DNA of 64,000 nt. It comes from Hemileia vastatrix (taxonomy: Eukaryota > Basidiomycota > Pucciniomycetes > Pucciniales > Zaghouaniaceae). The translations under genes and the position numbers were made by a program. Where the stretch lies: assembly GCA_030280995.1 (NCBI GenBank), contig JASXTE010000002.1, forward strand, positions 6,135,683 through 6,199,682. Direction: 5' to 3'. The notes under the pieces were generated by a model that saw nothing but the letters and a program-made list of their open reading frames with translations, was not told the origin of the DNA and did not search any database. This document shows positions 45,885 through 57,389 of this stretch, in pieces (the first letter of the stretch is position 1; each line of letters opens with the position of its first letter).

Positions 45885-47460
45885 ATTGATGATGGGAATG
45901 ACGAGCCTTTCAATGTGACTGGACCACTGGCAGGTAAAAATTCAGATCAATACAGAGAGCCATTCAAGCCTTTAGACAATATTTTTGAGCATGAACAATT
46001 AATAAGAAGTTATGTGAACAAAATTTGGACATCACAATGGACAATTCTAGAAAAAATGATGCTTTTATGGATTTGGCTGTTGAGAGAGTAATTTTCCTAG
46101 ATGATGAACACCATATTCAACTTTTTGCTCATGTTTTGAAACTGTCTGCAGAATCAGCTTTAAAGTATTTTTCAGACAATATTTCTGAGCTTCAACAGTT
46201 TAAGACTCCAATCCAAGAAAATGAGAATTGAAGAAGATGGTTTGAGAAGATATTTAATAATGAGGGGGTTTCTGAAGTCAAGCCATTATTAAACAATTCT
46301 ACACAATAGAACTCTACATTTTCTATGCTTGAGTTTTCTATTCAACAAAAAAAGGCACTTGAAAGACAAATTTCTTATTTTAAAGAAGATAGTCTAATTA
46401 ATGATTCAGTAAAAAGATTTTTTAAATATTTATTATGTTAAATGAGGTACTTTTTTAATATCAAAAATTTAAATTCATACACTTTAATTTTTCTACAGAT
46501 TGACTTTTTGGCAGTAAAATGGAGCAAAATAAAAGAGATATTTAGCATTCTTCAACCTTTCAAGGAAGCTACTTTATTTGTTCAGGCAGATAAATACTTG
46601 AATATTACAGATATTAAGGGGTATCAAAGTTAGAAATGTGTAATTATTTAAAAGGTATTTCACAACAAAAAAAGAAAGCGAAAAACTTGACATTAACTCT
46701 CTATAAAAAGGTGTTTTGGGGGCACAATACATCATATTTTAAAAAATAGTCATGGTTGATTTGGTGGAAAAAAGAGGTATTTTGAAATGGAAGATTTCTA
46801 ACTTTGATACCCCCTATTATTCCCTGGTATACTTCTCTACTTAATTATGCAGAAGAAGTCAGGGACTCCCATGGAGAAGATGAACTTCTATATGATGCTG
46901 CTTCAGTATCTTTTGATAAAATTTAGAAGTATTACAATATCAGTTCAGAAAATTAAAAAACTTCCATTCTCTTAGATCCACATTTAAAGCCAGATTTCTA
47001 TAATGATCCAAAAAAGAGTCAAGAGAAAGTTTTTAAAGAAAAGAGAAAGGCTGAAACTTATTTATGCAACATTTTTTATAATTATTCTGTAATTTATGAT
47101 ACAAGAGAGCAATGTAATCAGGTAGAAGAGTATACTTTTAAGAGTCCTGATGAAAGACATGTTTTTTTCTACAACTATTCCGCAGGATGAAGTTGGTGAT
47201 TATTTAAACCTTTTTCATGCTTATAAAACTTGAGACACCATTTTGTGGTAAAAATATTATCAGAAGACATTTCTAATTCTTTCTAGGATTTCCAAAGATT
47301 AATTTTGTATTCCAGCTACATTAGCACCTAGTAAGAGAACTTTCTCATTTTCTGGTAGTTGTATTTCAATATGTTGGGCCTCTTTAGCTGAAAGTACAGT
47401 TGAAGAATTAATGTGTCTGAAAAACTGGCTGCAAAAAGGTCTTGTGAGCAAGGTATCACT
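45885..47460 (+). pseudogene. hAT-family transposase, decayed
   Basis: Pieces of one hAT transposase in order on the + strand. About 45900-46050: FNVTGPLAGKNSD. About 46030-46230: DLAVERVIFLDDEHH and IQLFAHVLKLSAESALK (hAT consensus C.AH.LNL.V...L). About 46500-46630: IFSILQPFKEATLFVQADKYL (consensus L.PF...T..LS). About 46970: LLDPHLKPDFYNDPKK (consensus LDP..K). About 47308-47450: the C-terminal dimerisation domain IPATLAPSKRTFSFSGSCIS and ESTVEELMCLKNWLQKG. Stops and frameshifts separate the pieces; a 65-bp intron ending CTACAG (about 46498) may be genuine. The N-terminal BED finger is not seen. Terminal repeats not found. Confidence 0.75.
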
Positions 47461-47677
47461 TTCTTCATAAAAAAATATTTTTTTGGCTTGTGTTCAATTT
47501 AAATATAGGGGATTGAATGGTAAATAGTGTAAATGAAAGCCAAGTTTTTAAAACCATAATTTAGTTGAGTGGATGCAAAAAGTAGAAGAGACGAAACCCT
47601 TATAGATTACTGTTTGTTGGTAGTTCTGTATTGAAATGCTTTGCCAATCATATTAATATAAATGGGGTCTTAAAAGA

Positions 47678-47773
47678 GCCACCTTTGTTTCTGCTTCTGA
47701 GGCCACCTTTTCTGCTTTTTCCAAGACCACCTATTCAACTTCTTCCAAGGACACCTTTTTATTTTTGGCCTCA
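47678..47773. repeat. 24-bp minisatellite, four units
   Basis: Four imperfect 24-bp units, most obvious as a repeated eight-residue pattern (PPxxLLPR) in the + frame. It is probably fortuitous coding. Confidence 0.5.
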
Positions 47774-48082
47774 TTTGGAAATCTTCACCCTAACCAGCTC
47801 TCAGAAAAACAATGCAAGCTTCAAAGATGATGAACATTAATGATAGCCTAATGGTAACATCTTAAAACCTCCCAACTATAGCCTTCTACATACATAATAG
47901 CTGATGATAGAATAGCTATTATAATAGATATTCTACTATGAGATTTGGTAAATAATAGATTTATTAGTAAAGAATAATAGTCAAATTCATTATGAATAAT
48001 AGAATAATAGATCTATAATAGATTTTTGATGCTTTGTTGGTGAGATGGAAAATGAGGATTCCTAGAGAGAATTCAGAGACTT

Positions 48083-48250
48083 CTGATCATTAACATATAT
48101 CTTCTACTGATCATTAACATATATCTTCTACTGATCATTAACATATATCTTCTACTGATCATTAACATAAATCTTCTACTGATCATTATCATATATCTTC
48201 TACTGATCATTATCATATATCTTCTACTGATAATTAATATATATCTTTTA
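48083..48250. repeat. 24-bp tandem repeat, about seven units
   Basis: Unit CTGATCATTAACATATATCT plus TCTA, seven copies in a row, the last two diverged (TGATCATTATC, TGATAATTAAT). Each unit carries a TGATCA palindrome. No spacers, so not a CRISPR array. Confidence 0.85.
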
Positions 48251-48779
48251 GAGATTTACTACCAACTTTTTAGTGGATTTCTAGGAGTAATATAGTGTCA
48301 ATTTTCTTTGTATTTTTACACCTATGTGCATCATTAGACTGGACATTGTATGCTTGTTCTTTTGAGAATATTCCTGTTCTTGTTTTCTTAAAATCTGGCT
48401 TATAAAACTTAGTCCTACTTTGATGGATTAAGATAATTCCATGTTATTTCTTTAGGAAGAAAGTTATTTTTCTTTTTTCTTTTTATATTTCTTACAATCT
48501 CACCCAGCATGGGGCATGAAGGAAAAAAGACAAAGTTAAGACAGTTTAAGTACAAAGTGAGGTGAAAAAATGAGAAAGAGAAACAAGAAATGAAACTAGG
48601 AGCTAAGTAGGGAGCTACTGTGAGAGTAAAAGATCTTTAGGGAATCTACCAGAAGATACAAGAAATTTGGTGACCAGAGATGTGATAGGAGAAGGTGAGA
48701 GAACATTAGAGGAGAGGATTTTTTGGTGTCTGTTTTTTCAACTCATCTGGGCTCTGCCTGCAGAAAGGCAACTGTAAGC

Positions 48780-49420
48780 ATTCTTCTACTATGGTAAACA
48801 ATGCCAATCATTGTTTTTTAATTTGTATATTTGGAAAGACAGATTACAAGGGGGACTTTGGCAGTATTGACAAAGCCTCCACAAACCATGATTGACAATC
48901 AGTTGCTTTGGAAGGTGAATTGAAGACATTCAGTGTTATATTTTTCATCCTTTGTTTTCCAAACTAGTTTCAATTGCAACAGTTTACCAGCTTCAAACAA
49001 TGACTCACCAGTTCAGACAACCCTTTTCCAATCTTCAACAGTCTATCGGAGATGTTGACAATCAAAGGAAGTTAATTGCTGTAATGTGTAACACCAACAA
49101 AAGGCTTTTTAGCCACAATTCACTTCCAAAGGCCCAAATCATGGGCATCCTTGCAAATTTTACCAGGAAATAAGTGTTTTATGAGTAAAACAGAGATTTT
49201 GGTAAGTATTTCATCCCTGTTTGTCTTAAGGACTATTGCTAATTAAGTGCCTTATATCACAGGCAGAATAGCATTCAAGGATTGAATAGATAGTGGAGTG
49301 TAGAAGGGTGAGGTGGTGGGAAATAAATGATTTGTTGCAACCTGCAATTGACATGCCAACAACAATGCCTTTTATTTCTTCAGAGAGGTGTTGTTTTCTG
49401 GTTATTGAGTGTGACATCCT
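48780..49420 (-). pseudogene. Tc1-like transposase, decayed, leftward
   Basis: Starts with a helix-turn-helix domain at 49417-49226 (ITRKQHLSEEIKGIVVGMSI, then LTLLHSTIYSILECYSA), matching the Tc1-like pattern LS…RG.IVGM..AG…STV..I…Y. Further left come TVEDWKRVV and GESLFEAGKL (consensus W..EDWKRVIWTDES.FE.GK, about 49000), then SIMVCGGFVNTAKVPL near 48890 (consensus S.MIWGGF….PL). Stops interrupt all parts. The order of pieces fits one transposase read on the minus strand. It is a different and more complete copy than the 6234 element. Confidence 0.7.
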
Positions 49421-50149
49421 AGAATGTAAAAAACACTCTAATTAATTAATGTGCAGAACTTTTTAGGAAGTGAAAAAAATAAATAGTACCTGAGAGGAAT
49501 AAAACAAAGAAGAGCAAAAAGAATGAAATGTGGAAATTAGGGGTATTGTTGATATGATGGTGGTATCAAGGAAAGAAAAATGGCGGGGAAAAAAAAAACA
49601 ATTATGTGGTGGTGAAAATATGTTGCCGCCCACTGTACCCAGTGCTTATCATTGAATATAAAAAGTAGGTTTAACCTCATAGTGATACAGATTGAAATGT
49701 AAAACAAATTTCTCCCAAGATGTTTCCAAACCACAAAGGCATCTCAATCATTTTCAACCGATCTTGCATCATCCTACAAGTTTGCCCCATTTTATCAACT
49801 GCTCTCAACAAATTTCTAGCTTTCATATGGAGCCTGATACACTGTACGCCGGACCTGAACTGGCTACTCATTGCTGCTTTCTGCCAAACCTTGTATGACC
49901 AAGTCGACATGAATCTATTTCAGAACGGTGCGAATGACGACGATTGAACAGATTTGAAGCGATGGATTTTCTAATTCAAGTCGCCATCCAACATTGAATT
50001 TCATTTCAACGGAAGTTTCTTTAAAGTGCATAATTAATTCATTCCTCAGTAAACAAACTCGGACAGCGCACAGATCCGATGGCGTCAAGGTTGCAATTAT
50101 CTGAAACATTCTTGACCATTCAAACAGTTTTGATTTGACACTTTCACTC
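49421..50149. other. Upstream region of the transporter gene
   Basis: Contains overlapping short frames on both strands (49677-49947) with no recognisable family. The ~200 bp before the ATG are less AT-rich than the surroundings and presumably hold the promoter and 5' UTR. No clear TATA box. Confidence 0.4.
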
Positions 50150-51692
50150 ATGGACACCAAAGAAAACTCCTACAGACTTACTGTTGGGGACGATGAACCA
50201 GACACTAAGCGTCCTGTTGCTTCGATTCCGTCTAGTGGTCACAACTCTCCCCCTTCGCTTTATTCTCATCACCGTTCAGGGGCTTTAGATGCTATTCTTA
50301 ACAATCCAGCTTTGCCCGTTGCTTGTTACTGTGCTGCAAGCATCCTCATGACCGTCGTCAATAAGGTTCTCTCTTTCTGTATTCTTTCGATATATTGGAT
50401 AATCTAATTAACATTTCCTGTTGGCCGCTTTTTCTTTTTCTTTTTTTTCTTTTTTTTCTGTTTGTCGTCTGAAGTTTGTTGTTTCCGGACGTCACTTTGA
50501 TATGAACTTTCTTCTGCTCACCATTCAGTCATTGGTCTGTGTGGGCTGCGTTGCTCTTTCAAAATCACTCCGAGTGAGCAACTTGTTTCATTTGGAAAAG
50601 AAAACAAATACTTGTAAACATTAAAAATACGATCTGTTTCAGTTGATTAATTACCAGGATTTTGATTCAAACGATGCCAAGCGATGGTTTCCAATTTCAT
50701 TTTTGCTCGTTGTGGTGATTTACACTGGATCCAAAGCTTTGCAGTTTCTTTCAATTCCTGTCTACACCATCTTCAAAAACCTGACGATCATTTTGATTGT
50801 CAGTTGACTTCTTTTACATTCTTATTTTTTACATATATATATTCATTTTTTTTTCTAAATAAGAGTCTGCCCTCTTTATTTTTTCCTATTATGTCAAATA
50901 TATCATTGACCTTAAACCAATTGATAGGCATATGGAGAGGTCATATGGTTTGCCGGATCAGTCTCTGCCCTGACAATGGCGTCTTTTGGATTGATGGTGT
51001 TAAGCTCTCTAATTGCAGCCTGGAGTGATATCTCATCAGCTATATTTTCTGATCCTCAAACCATCACGGCTACTACGGCAAAAACTGCTAGCCTATCCCA
51101 GTATCGTGCTATGGTACAGAAAAATGCAGGGTATTTATGGATGATTATCAATTGTTTTGCTAGTGCCGGATATGTAAGCCTATCCTGACATTTCATAGCC
51201 GGATCTTTTTCTCATCATCTAGGCTCTTTGGATTTTTTTCAGATTTTGGCTATGAGGAAGCGCATCAAGGTTACTAACTTTAAAGATTGGGATACTATGT
51301 TCTATAACAATCTGCTCTCAATCCCAGTTCTAGTTGTATTTTCATTTTTATTCGAAGATTGGTCTGGGGAATCCCTGGCTCGAAACTTTCCAGAAAGTAA
51401 TAGAGCCCTCTTGCTCAGTGCAATGGCTTTCTCAGGAGCGGCAGCAGTATTCATCTCTTACTCCACTGCTTGGTGTGTTCGTACTACCAGCTCAACCACA
51501 TATTCCATGGTTGGCGCGTTAAACAAGCTCCCAGTGGCTGCCAGTGGAATGATTTTTTTTGGTGACAAAGTCACGTTTGGAAGCGTTTCGGCTGTAACGG
51601 TTGGCTTTATTGCTGGCTTGGTTTACACAGTCGCAAAAACTCGAGCAGCAAAGCCTAGAGGTAAGCCTTTATCTGGACAAACGCTATCGTGA
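50150..51692 (+). CDS. VRG4: GDP-mannose transporter, five exons
   Basis: Golgi nucleotide-sugar antiporter that imports GDP-mannose for glycosylation. Exons: 50150-50365, 50475-50573, 50643-50798, 50928-51173, 51243-51692; all introns are phase 0 (109, 69, 129 and 69 bp) and the product has 388 residues, typical for fungal Vrg4/GMT. Start [10 protein letters not shown] is the first in-frame ATG; a Ser/Pro-rich cytosolic tail of ~50 residues precedes the first membrane segment ([10 protein letters not shown]). Family motifs: [25 protein letters not shown], the FYNN motif at 259-262 and GALNK at 330-334, both of the substrate-binding site. Intron 1 uses a weak donor (GTTCTC); the others start GTGAGC, GTCAGT and GTAAGC. 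AATAAA lies at 51903. No defect seen; single-copy host gene surrounded by transposons. Confidence 0.95.
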
Positions 51693-53103
51693 GCTGATGA
51701 ACGCCTTACAAATAAGTATTTGCGAATGGAAACTCTACAGTTGACTTGGGTGTCAAACCCCGTTAACTTTAAAAACTTTCAAAAGAAGGTTAGTATGAAA
51801 TGGTCCAGGATCAAGTCATCGGAAAATATTGTTTATCTGGGCTGCTTATCCTGATTTGGTCCGTTAACACGAAGGCCTTTTGCCTTCAAAAGAAAATTAT
51901 ATAATAAAATCTGTTTGTTATTTTTGGCTTGCGGTTTCTCTGATTTCGTGTCGATTTGAGCTTAAAGTGCCGTACTTTGCATGTCAGTGTTGTTTATGTA
52001 TCTAGTTAATGCATGTTTCAAAGCCTATTGATTTGATTCGATTTTTAGATTTTTTTTGGACGGCTAACTGCCAGCAACTAGTTACTTAATGAGCATAGAT
52101 GATTTGTCGGCGTCTTCTCAGTCAAAAAGCATCAAGTAAACTTAGATTATTATTATTTTTAATTTGGCATTTTCATATTCACCTGTTTTCATTGTATTTT
52201 GAATTTGGCTTTAAGTTGCCTTTTACTTAAAAATTAATAATACTTTTGTATGATTAAGTTAAACAGCTTGAAGTATAATCAAGGGTTGAGCAAATTTGAG
52301 CCAATGCAATTATGTGAAAGTGTTGAACCGGGGATCAATTTGCTACCCTAAATTCAAACAATGAGCATTGTAGAATGAGACTTCTCAAAATAAATAGGTT
52401 GTCAAAACAAGTCATTTGACAAGTAAAATGAAGGTGATAAGTCATTTGAAACAAAAAAGGAAAGCAACTACATACGAAGATGAAATTACAAATGATGACA
52501 ACAGAAATAATAACAAGCAGGTTAAAAATAAAATCCCCTACGCCGGTTGGGTACATGTTTTATATTATAAAAACAGATATTCAAGCATACTGTAAAAAAA
52601 TACAATGAAAAAAATTGTGATTTTTGATTTTTTACATTCATTCATTTAATGTAGCCCCTTCACATGCTCTTGCAACCTGGAACAAATGAATTGAATAACC
52701 ATGTAGGTATAGATTTTTTAAATAAGAATAATTCTTTGAATAGCTGTTTCCAGTTAAGTTATTGAACTATCAAAAAGAAAGAAAAATTACCAAAATGAAA
52801 AAGTAAGTCGTTTTTTTTTTGTTGCTTTGATGGCTCTTCAAAATACCAACCATCATACAATATAGCTAAATAAGATATAAAACAGTTATGATCTTCTTAT
52901 GCTTTTTAGTTTGTTTGTTTTTCAATCATATTTACCCACCCTCCTTTATGATTTATTCAAGTACTCTCATGAGCTGAAAGAAATTACTGACCAATAAATG
53001 AATTGATATTCAGATAATAAGAGGAGAAGAAATGATTTCAAAATCATAAAGAAAAAAGTAAAATTTACCAAAATTAAAATTAAAATAAAATAAAAAAATG
53101 AAA
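51693..53103. other. 3' UTR and intergenic sequence
   Basis: Begins with the probable 3' UTR (AATAAA at 51903-51908). The rest is AT-rich, with no gene or repeat recognised before the hexanucleotide array. Confidence 0.45.
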
Positions 53104-54299
53104 AAAATAAAAATAAAAATAAAAATAAAAAATAAAAATAAAAATAAAAATAAAAATAAAAATAAAAATAAAAATAAAAATAAAAATAAAAATAAAAATA
53201 AAAATAAAAATAAAAATAAAAATAAAAATAAAAATAAAAATAAAAATAAAAATAAAAATAGAAATAAAAATAAAAATAAAAATAAAAATAAAAATAAAAA
53301 TAGAAATAAAAATAAAAATAAAAATAAAAATAAAAATAAAAATAAAAATAAAAATAAAAATAAAAATAAAAATAAAAATAAAAATAAAAATAAAAATAAA
53401 AATAAAAATAAAAATAAAAATAAAAATAAAAATAAAAATAAAAATAAAAATAAAAATAAAAATAAAAATAAAAATAAAAATAAAAATAAAAATAAAAATA
53501 AAAATAAAAATAAAAATAAAAATAGAAATAAAAATAAAAATAAAAATAAAAATAAAAATAAAAATAAAAATAAAAATAAAAATAAAAATAAAAATAAAAA
53601 TAAAAATAAAAATAAAAATAAAAATAAAAATAAAAATAAAAATAAAAATAAAAATAAAAATAAAAATAAAAATAAAAATAAAAATAAAAATAAAAATAAA
53701 AATAAAAATAAAAATAAAAATAAAAATAAAAATAAAAATAAAAATAAAAATAAAAATAAAAATAAAAATAAAAATAAAAATAAAAATAAAAATAAAAATA
53801 AATATAAATATAAAAAATAAAAATAAAAATAAAAATAAAAATAAAAATAAAAATAAAAATAAAAATAAAAATAAAAATAAAAATAAAAATAAAAATAAAA
53901 ATAAAAATAAAAATAAAAATAAAAATAAAAATAAAAATAAAAATAAAAATAAAAATAAAAATAAAAATAAAAATAAAAATAAAAATAAAAATAAAAATAA
54001 AAATAAAAATAAAAATAAAAATAAAAATAAAAATAAAAATAAAAATAAAAATAAAAATAAAAATAAAAATAAAAATAAAAATAAAAATAAAAATAAAAAT
54101 AAAAATAAAAATAAAAATAAAAATAAAAATAAAAATAAAAATAAAAATAAAAATAAAAATAAAAATAAAAATAAAAATAAAAATAAAAATAAAAATAAAA
54201 ATAAAAATAAAAATAAAAATAAAAATAAAAATAAAAATAAAAATAAAAATAAAAATAAAAATAAAAATAAAAATAAAAATAAAAATAAAAATAAAAATA
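53104..54299. repeat. (AAAAAT)n array, about 200 units
   Basis: About 1.2 kb of almost perfect AAAAAT hexamers. Only three A-to-G changes (53261, 53303, 53525), a few irregular units at the left edge and one phase break near 53803-53818 interrupt it. Long Phe-Tyr / Leu-Phe and Lys-Asn frames here are products of the repeat and not genes. Confidence 0.97.
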
Positions 54300-54450
54300 G
54301 AAAGGGATGGGGTGGGATAGAGGGGTGGAGGGATAAATGAAATGGATGATGGGGTAGCGAGGACTTAGAAAGGGGTGAGGAGGGAGGAGGGATGAGAAAA
54401 GCAAAAGTGGTGAGGTGAAGTGAAAAGGGAAAGGGGAGTGGTGAGGAGTT
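54300..54450 (+). other. G-rich purine tract with G-quadruplex motif
   Basis: Directly after the AAAAAT array the + strand becomes a G/A-rich tract. GGGATGGGGTGGGATAGAGG followed by GG at about 54304-54325 has four runs of three or more G with loops of 2, 1 and 5 bases. Further GGGG, GGGAGG and GGGG runs follow to ~54450. Confidence 0.65.
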
Positions 54451-54787
54451 CTAAACCTTAAGATGATGATGCAGGAGAGTACAGGAAGCTTACCATGATG
54501 GTAATAAAAGGGGGAGGAGGAGAAATATGGTTGAGACACCACACAATATGGGGGGTGGACTTGCTAGCAAGTGCGCAACCTTGAAACCCTAATTCATATC
54601 TTTTTGAGCCCACATTGAATTAGTAATGAAACGACCAAGAAAAATTTTTACATTCTGGTGAGCTCAATATGAATACAACTTGAACATTTAATGAAGCATT
54701 GGTAATAATACTTTAAACAGATCTTGAGATATGAAGAATGAGATTTTTTTTATTGAAATTTTAATACAGTGCAGACCACACCCAAAT

Positions 54788-56278
54788 TGTCAGCCTGGAT
54801 ATCCCCAGAACTGAGTAAAAAGTACTTATAAGTTATTTTAAACACATGTACTATACATGGGAGCAATAAATTAGAGTACACAAATAATATACATAAGTAA
54901 ATTCATGATAAAATACAAAATATGCCATTATAACACCTTATATACACACATGTATCCACCTTTTATAAGTCTTATTCACTTAATATTAAGTTTTGATATG
55001 TTAGGGTAATATTATGAACCTTAAATATAAGGATACATAATTTTTAAGTAGACTTAAAGCTGTTGTTTTCATTGTTTTATGTGAAAAACAAGAAATGTGC
55101 TTTAAATCTCTTAAAAGTTGACTATATGCACTATAAATTTAAAAATATTAAAACTGCGCTTTGAAAGACCAATTTGTTGTTATTAGAGCTATTGATTTGG
55201 CTACTAAAATTCATGAAATAACACTTTTAAAATTTGGTGTTTTTTATGCCAGAAATGGCTTCTGTGTACTGGCGACATACTGCCTGCATTTTTCCCATGT
55301 GAATAGCTTCATTATTAGCAAATTTAGGTTTTTCACACTATAATTACCCCACATTCTACACCCACTGTGGAGAAACAAGCTAAATTAGACAACAGGCGCT
55401 TATTTAGTGCCCTAGCTTAATTACAAATGCATTGACCCTCTTTATATGCACTAATTTCATTAGTAACCTCAATCTTGGTGCTTTAATTCACTAACATGCT
55501 TAAATTTGACTAAACTAGTCAAAGATTTACCCATGCAAGTGCCTGCCAAGAACTGCATGTAGTTATACCACATCTCACACCCTTTTTCGGGATTTCAAGT
55601 GGTTTCTCAGTAAATTTTGGTTATTTTTGAATGGGGATTTCACCTAGTATAATGTCATGATTAGCCCCAAAATTTCTACTGTTAATACCCCTTATTACTT
55701 TGTAATAATTAGTTTAATGTTACCTTTTTAGTCTTTTATTTCAATGTATAACACACATATACTCTCTTTTTGCTTATACTTTATTTTTGATTTATTATCC
55801 CTATTACTACAGGATTTTGGCAGGAGATATCATTCTAATTATGTTACTAGCCACTCTTTATGTTGTTGGTAATTTCTATTAGCTGGAATGAGGTGTCATT
55901 TACTGTGTATAGAGCTGTTAAATAAAGGGGTTCATTCGGGAAGTTATTGTGTATAAAAGGAGGGGGTTTTGGGCCTTGTTTTCTACATTCTTTATCATTA
56001 CAATTAAACATATAACCAATAAAATTACAATAAATATAAATAGTACTTATAAAGTCTTTGAATAGTATCTGAATTTATTAAAATCTATTTTTCTACCAAC
56101 TATAAGATTGTAAGCCATATATAATTAGTGAGATTAAAATTACTGAGACCCTTATATTGAGTTATATTTTAATACTTGTTGGATTTGTACTACAGTATTC
56201 ATATAGGACCATTAAAATATTCTAGAAGATTGACCATCCAAGCTAGATCACGTCTTTGTACTTGACCTCAGCCTGAAA
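54788..56278 (+). repeat. Gypsy-4 5' LTR, family D (1491 bp)
   Basis: Starts TGTCAGCCTGGATATCCCC and ends CTCAGCCTGAAA (CTGACA with one change). ATTGGGGACCTTTCC follows as candidate primer-binding site. TATAAAAGG at 55952-55960. Same family as the two solo LTRs at 27221 and 43934, but more diverged from them than they are from each other. Confidence 0.87.
55952..55960 (+). promoter_or_regulatory. TATA box of Gypsy-4 5' LTR
   Basis: TATAAAAGG followed by AGGGGG, about 320 bp before the LTR end, at the position conserved in the two family-D solo LTRs. Confidence 0.45.
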
Positions 56279-56873
56279 ATTGGGGACCTTTCCTCAAGAA
56301 TTCTGTTGGTTATCTTCCAGTAAGTAAAAATTCAAAAAGAGGCTACAAGTAAATAAAATCCCTATAGAAATATTTGGATAATTACAACAGGTTGGGGTAA
56401 CTTATATAGTGATTTCAGAAAAAGAAGCCCTTTTATATAATAAAATTGTGATATTGAATCAAAACTTTTACCACTAATTTAACATAAAAATTGTTATTAG
56501 TGGGAGTCTGTCAATAGACCAATTAAATTTGTGATCTTTGCAGATAATAAACCAGTTAATAAAAACTGATTAGGTGTTTTCTTTTAAACAGGACTCTTAA
56601 TCCCTTTTTATTGGTTTGTAAAATTAATTTAATATTTAGAAAGAATCTTACTGACAGATTTTCTTTTTTAAATATAAAAACACAGCTACATATTGTAGAC
56701 CAGTTAAATCAAGTGACCACATAAAAGCATATATGAATTTTGGCACTTATAAACTCACTTAATACCTACAAGCAATAAAATTGTCTTCAGTGGTATTTAT
56801 TAATACTGATAAAACTCCTTTTGAAGTTTTTATATCTCAAAATTCAATTCTTTGATTTAAATTCCATGTAAAA

Positions 56874-57266
56874 ATGTGTGACAACAATGATATTGTGAGT
56901 AATAATGCAAAACCTTATAACTTAAGAGCTAGAGCTGAAAGCCCTGTTACAAGAAATTCAAATGGAGGGCCAGGATTCTCCCACCAACAGCACTACTCCT
57001 CAGATGTCTCTGGAGGAAAGGGAAAAACTTTTAAAACAAGTATCAATAAAGAAAACAAGAAATTCTTTACAAGAACCAATTCACTCCTTATCCACTCTAC
57101 TAAATACCCTAACAATAAGAGTAAACAACATAATAGACCAGATAAACAATCTGGAGAAAAGAGCAGCTCAGGGCTTTGTAGAAGTCAATCAAGCTCTAGT
57201 GGTAATAAAGGTTCAACCAACAGCAGTTGCACCCAACAATTCCATAGCCACACCTCCAGCCCATGA
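56874..57266 (+). CDS. Gypsy-4 ORF-A
   Basis: ATG 56874, 130 codons. The start (MCDNNDIVSNNAKPYNLRAR … NGGP) resembles ORF-A of Gypsy-1/3 for the first ~36 residues only. Beyond this the frame is Ser/Asn/Lys-rich and not conserved, as expected for a shadow of ORF-B. Confidence 0.4.
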   Translation: MCDNNDIVSNNAKPYNLRARAESPVTRNSNGGPGFSHQQHYSSDVSGGKGKTFKTSINKENKKFFTRTNSLLIHSTKYPNNKSKQHNRPDKQSGEKSSSGLCRSQSSSSGNKGSTNSSCTQQFHSHTSSP

Positions 57267-57389
57267 GGAGGACCAAAAGACTACTGTAAGCAAATAGAAG
57301 TGGGACTGGTATGCCCAGAACTACAACAACCCTCAAAAAAAAGCTCCAGAAGTCACCCTTACAGGGGAAATAGAATAAAACCTTGGTAA
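56962..57389 (+). pseudogene. Gypsy-4 ORF-B, damaged
   Basis: ATG 56962 at the same +1 offset from ORF-A as in Gypsy-3. MEGQDSPTN and MSLEEREKLLKQVSIKKTRN match ORF-B of Gypsy-3 (MSIEEKDALLKKITIKKTSP) at the protein level. A TAG at 57295 replaces the first Trp of KWKWDW and a frameshift follows near the A-run at ~57335. The end HPYRGNRIKPW-stop at 57389 is preserved in the restored phase. Confidence 0.55.

Noticed and set aside
48083..48250. CRISPR-like array
   Set aside because: Units are directly adjacent without variable spacers, and the genome is eukaryotic.
49677..49947. Overlapping short frames on both strands upstream of the transporter
   Set aside because: No motif or family; mutually overlapping frames cannot both be supported, and neither has splice-site support.
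53010..54542. Long open frames on both strands over 53010-54542 (Phe-Tyr/Leu-Phe and Lys-Asn repeats)
   Set aside because: They are translations of the AAAAAT array and its phases; no ordinary protein sequence except short flanks.
55161..55343. Short + frame inside the Gypsy-4 5' LTR
   Set aside because: Not open in the other family-D LTR copies in the same way; it looks like chance in U3.
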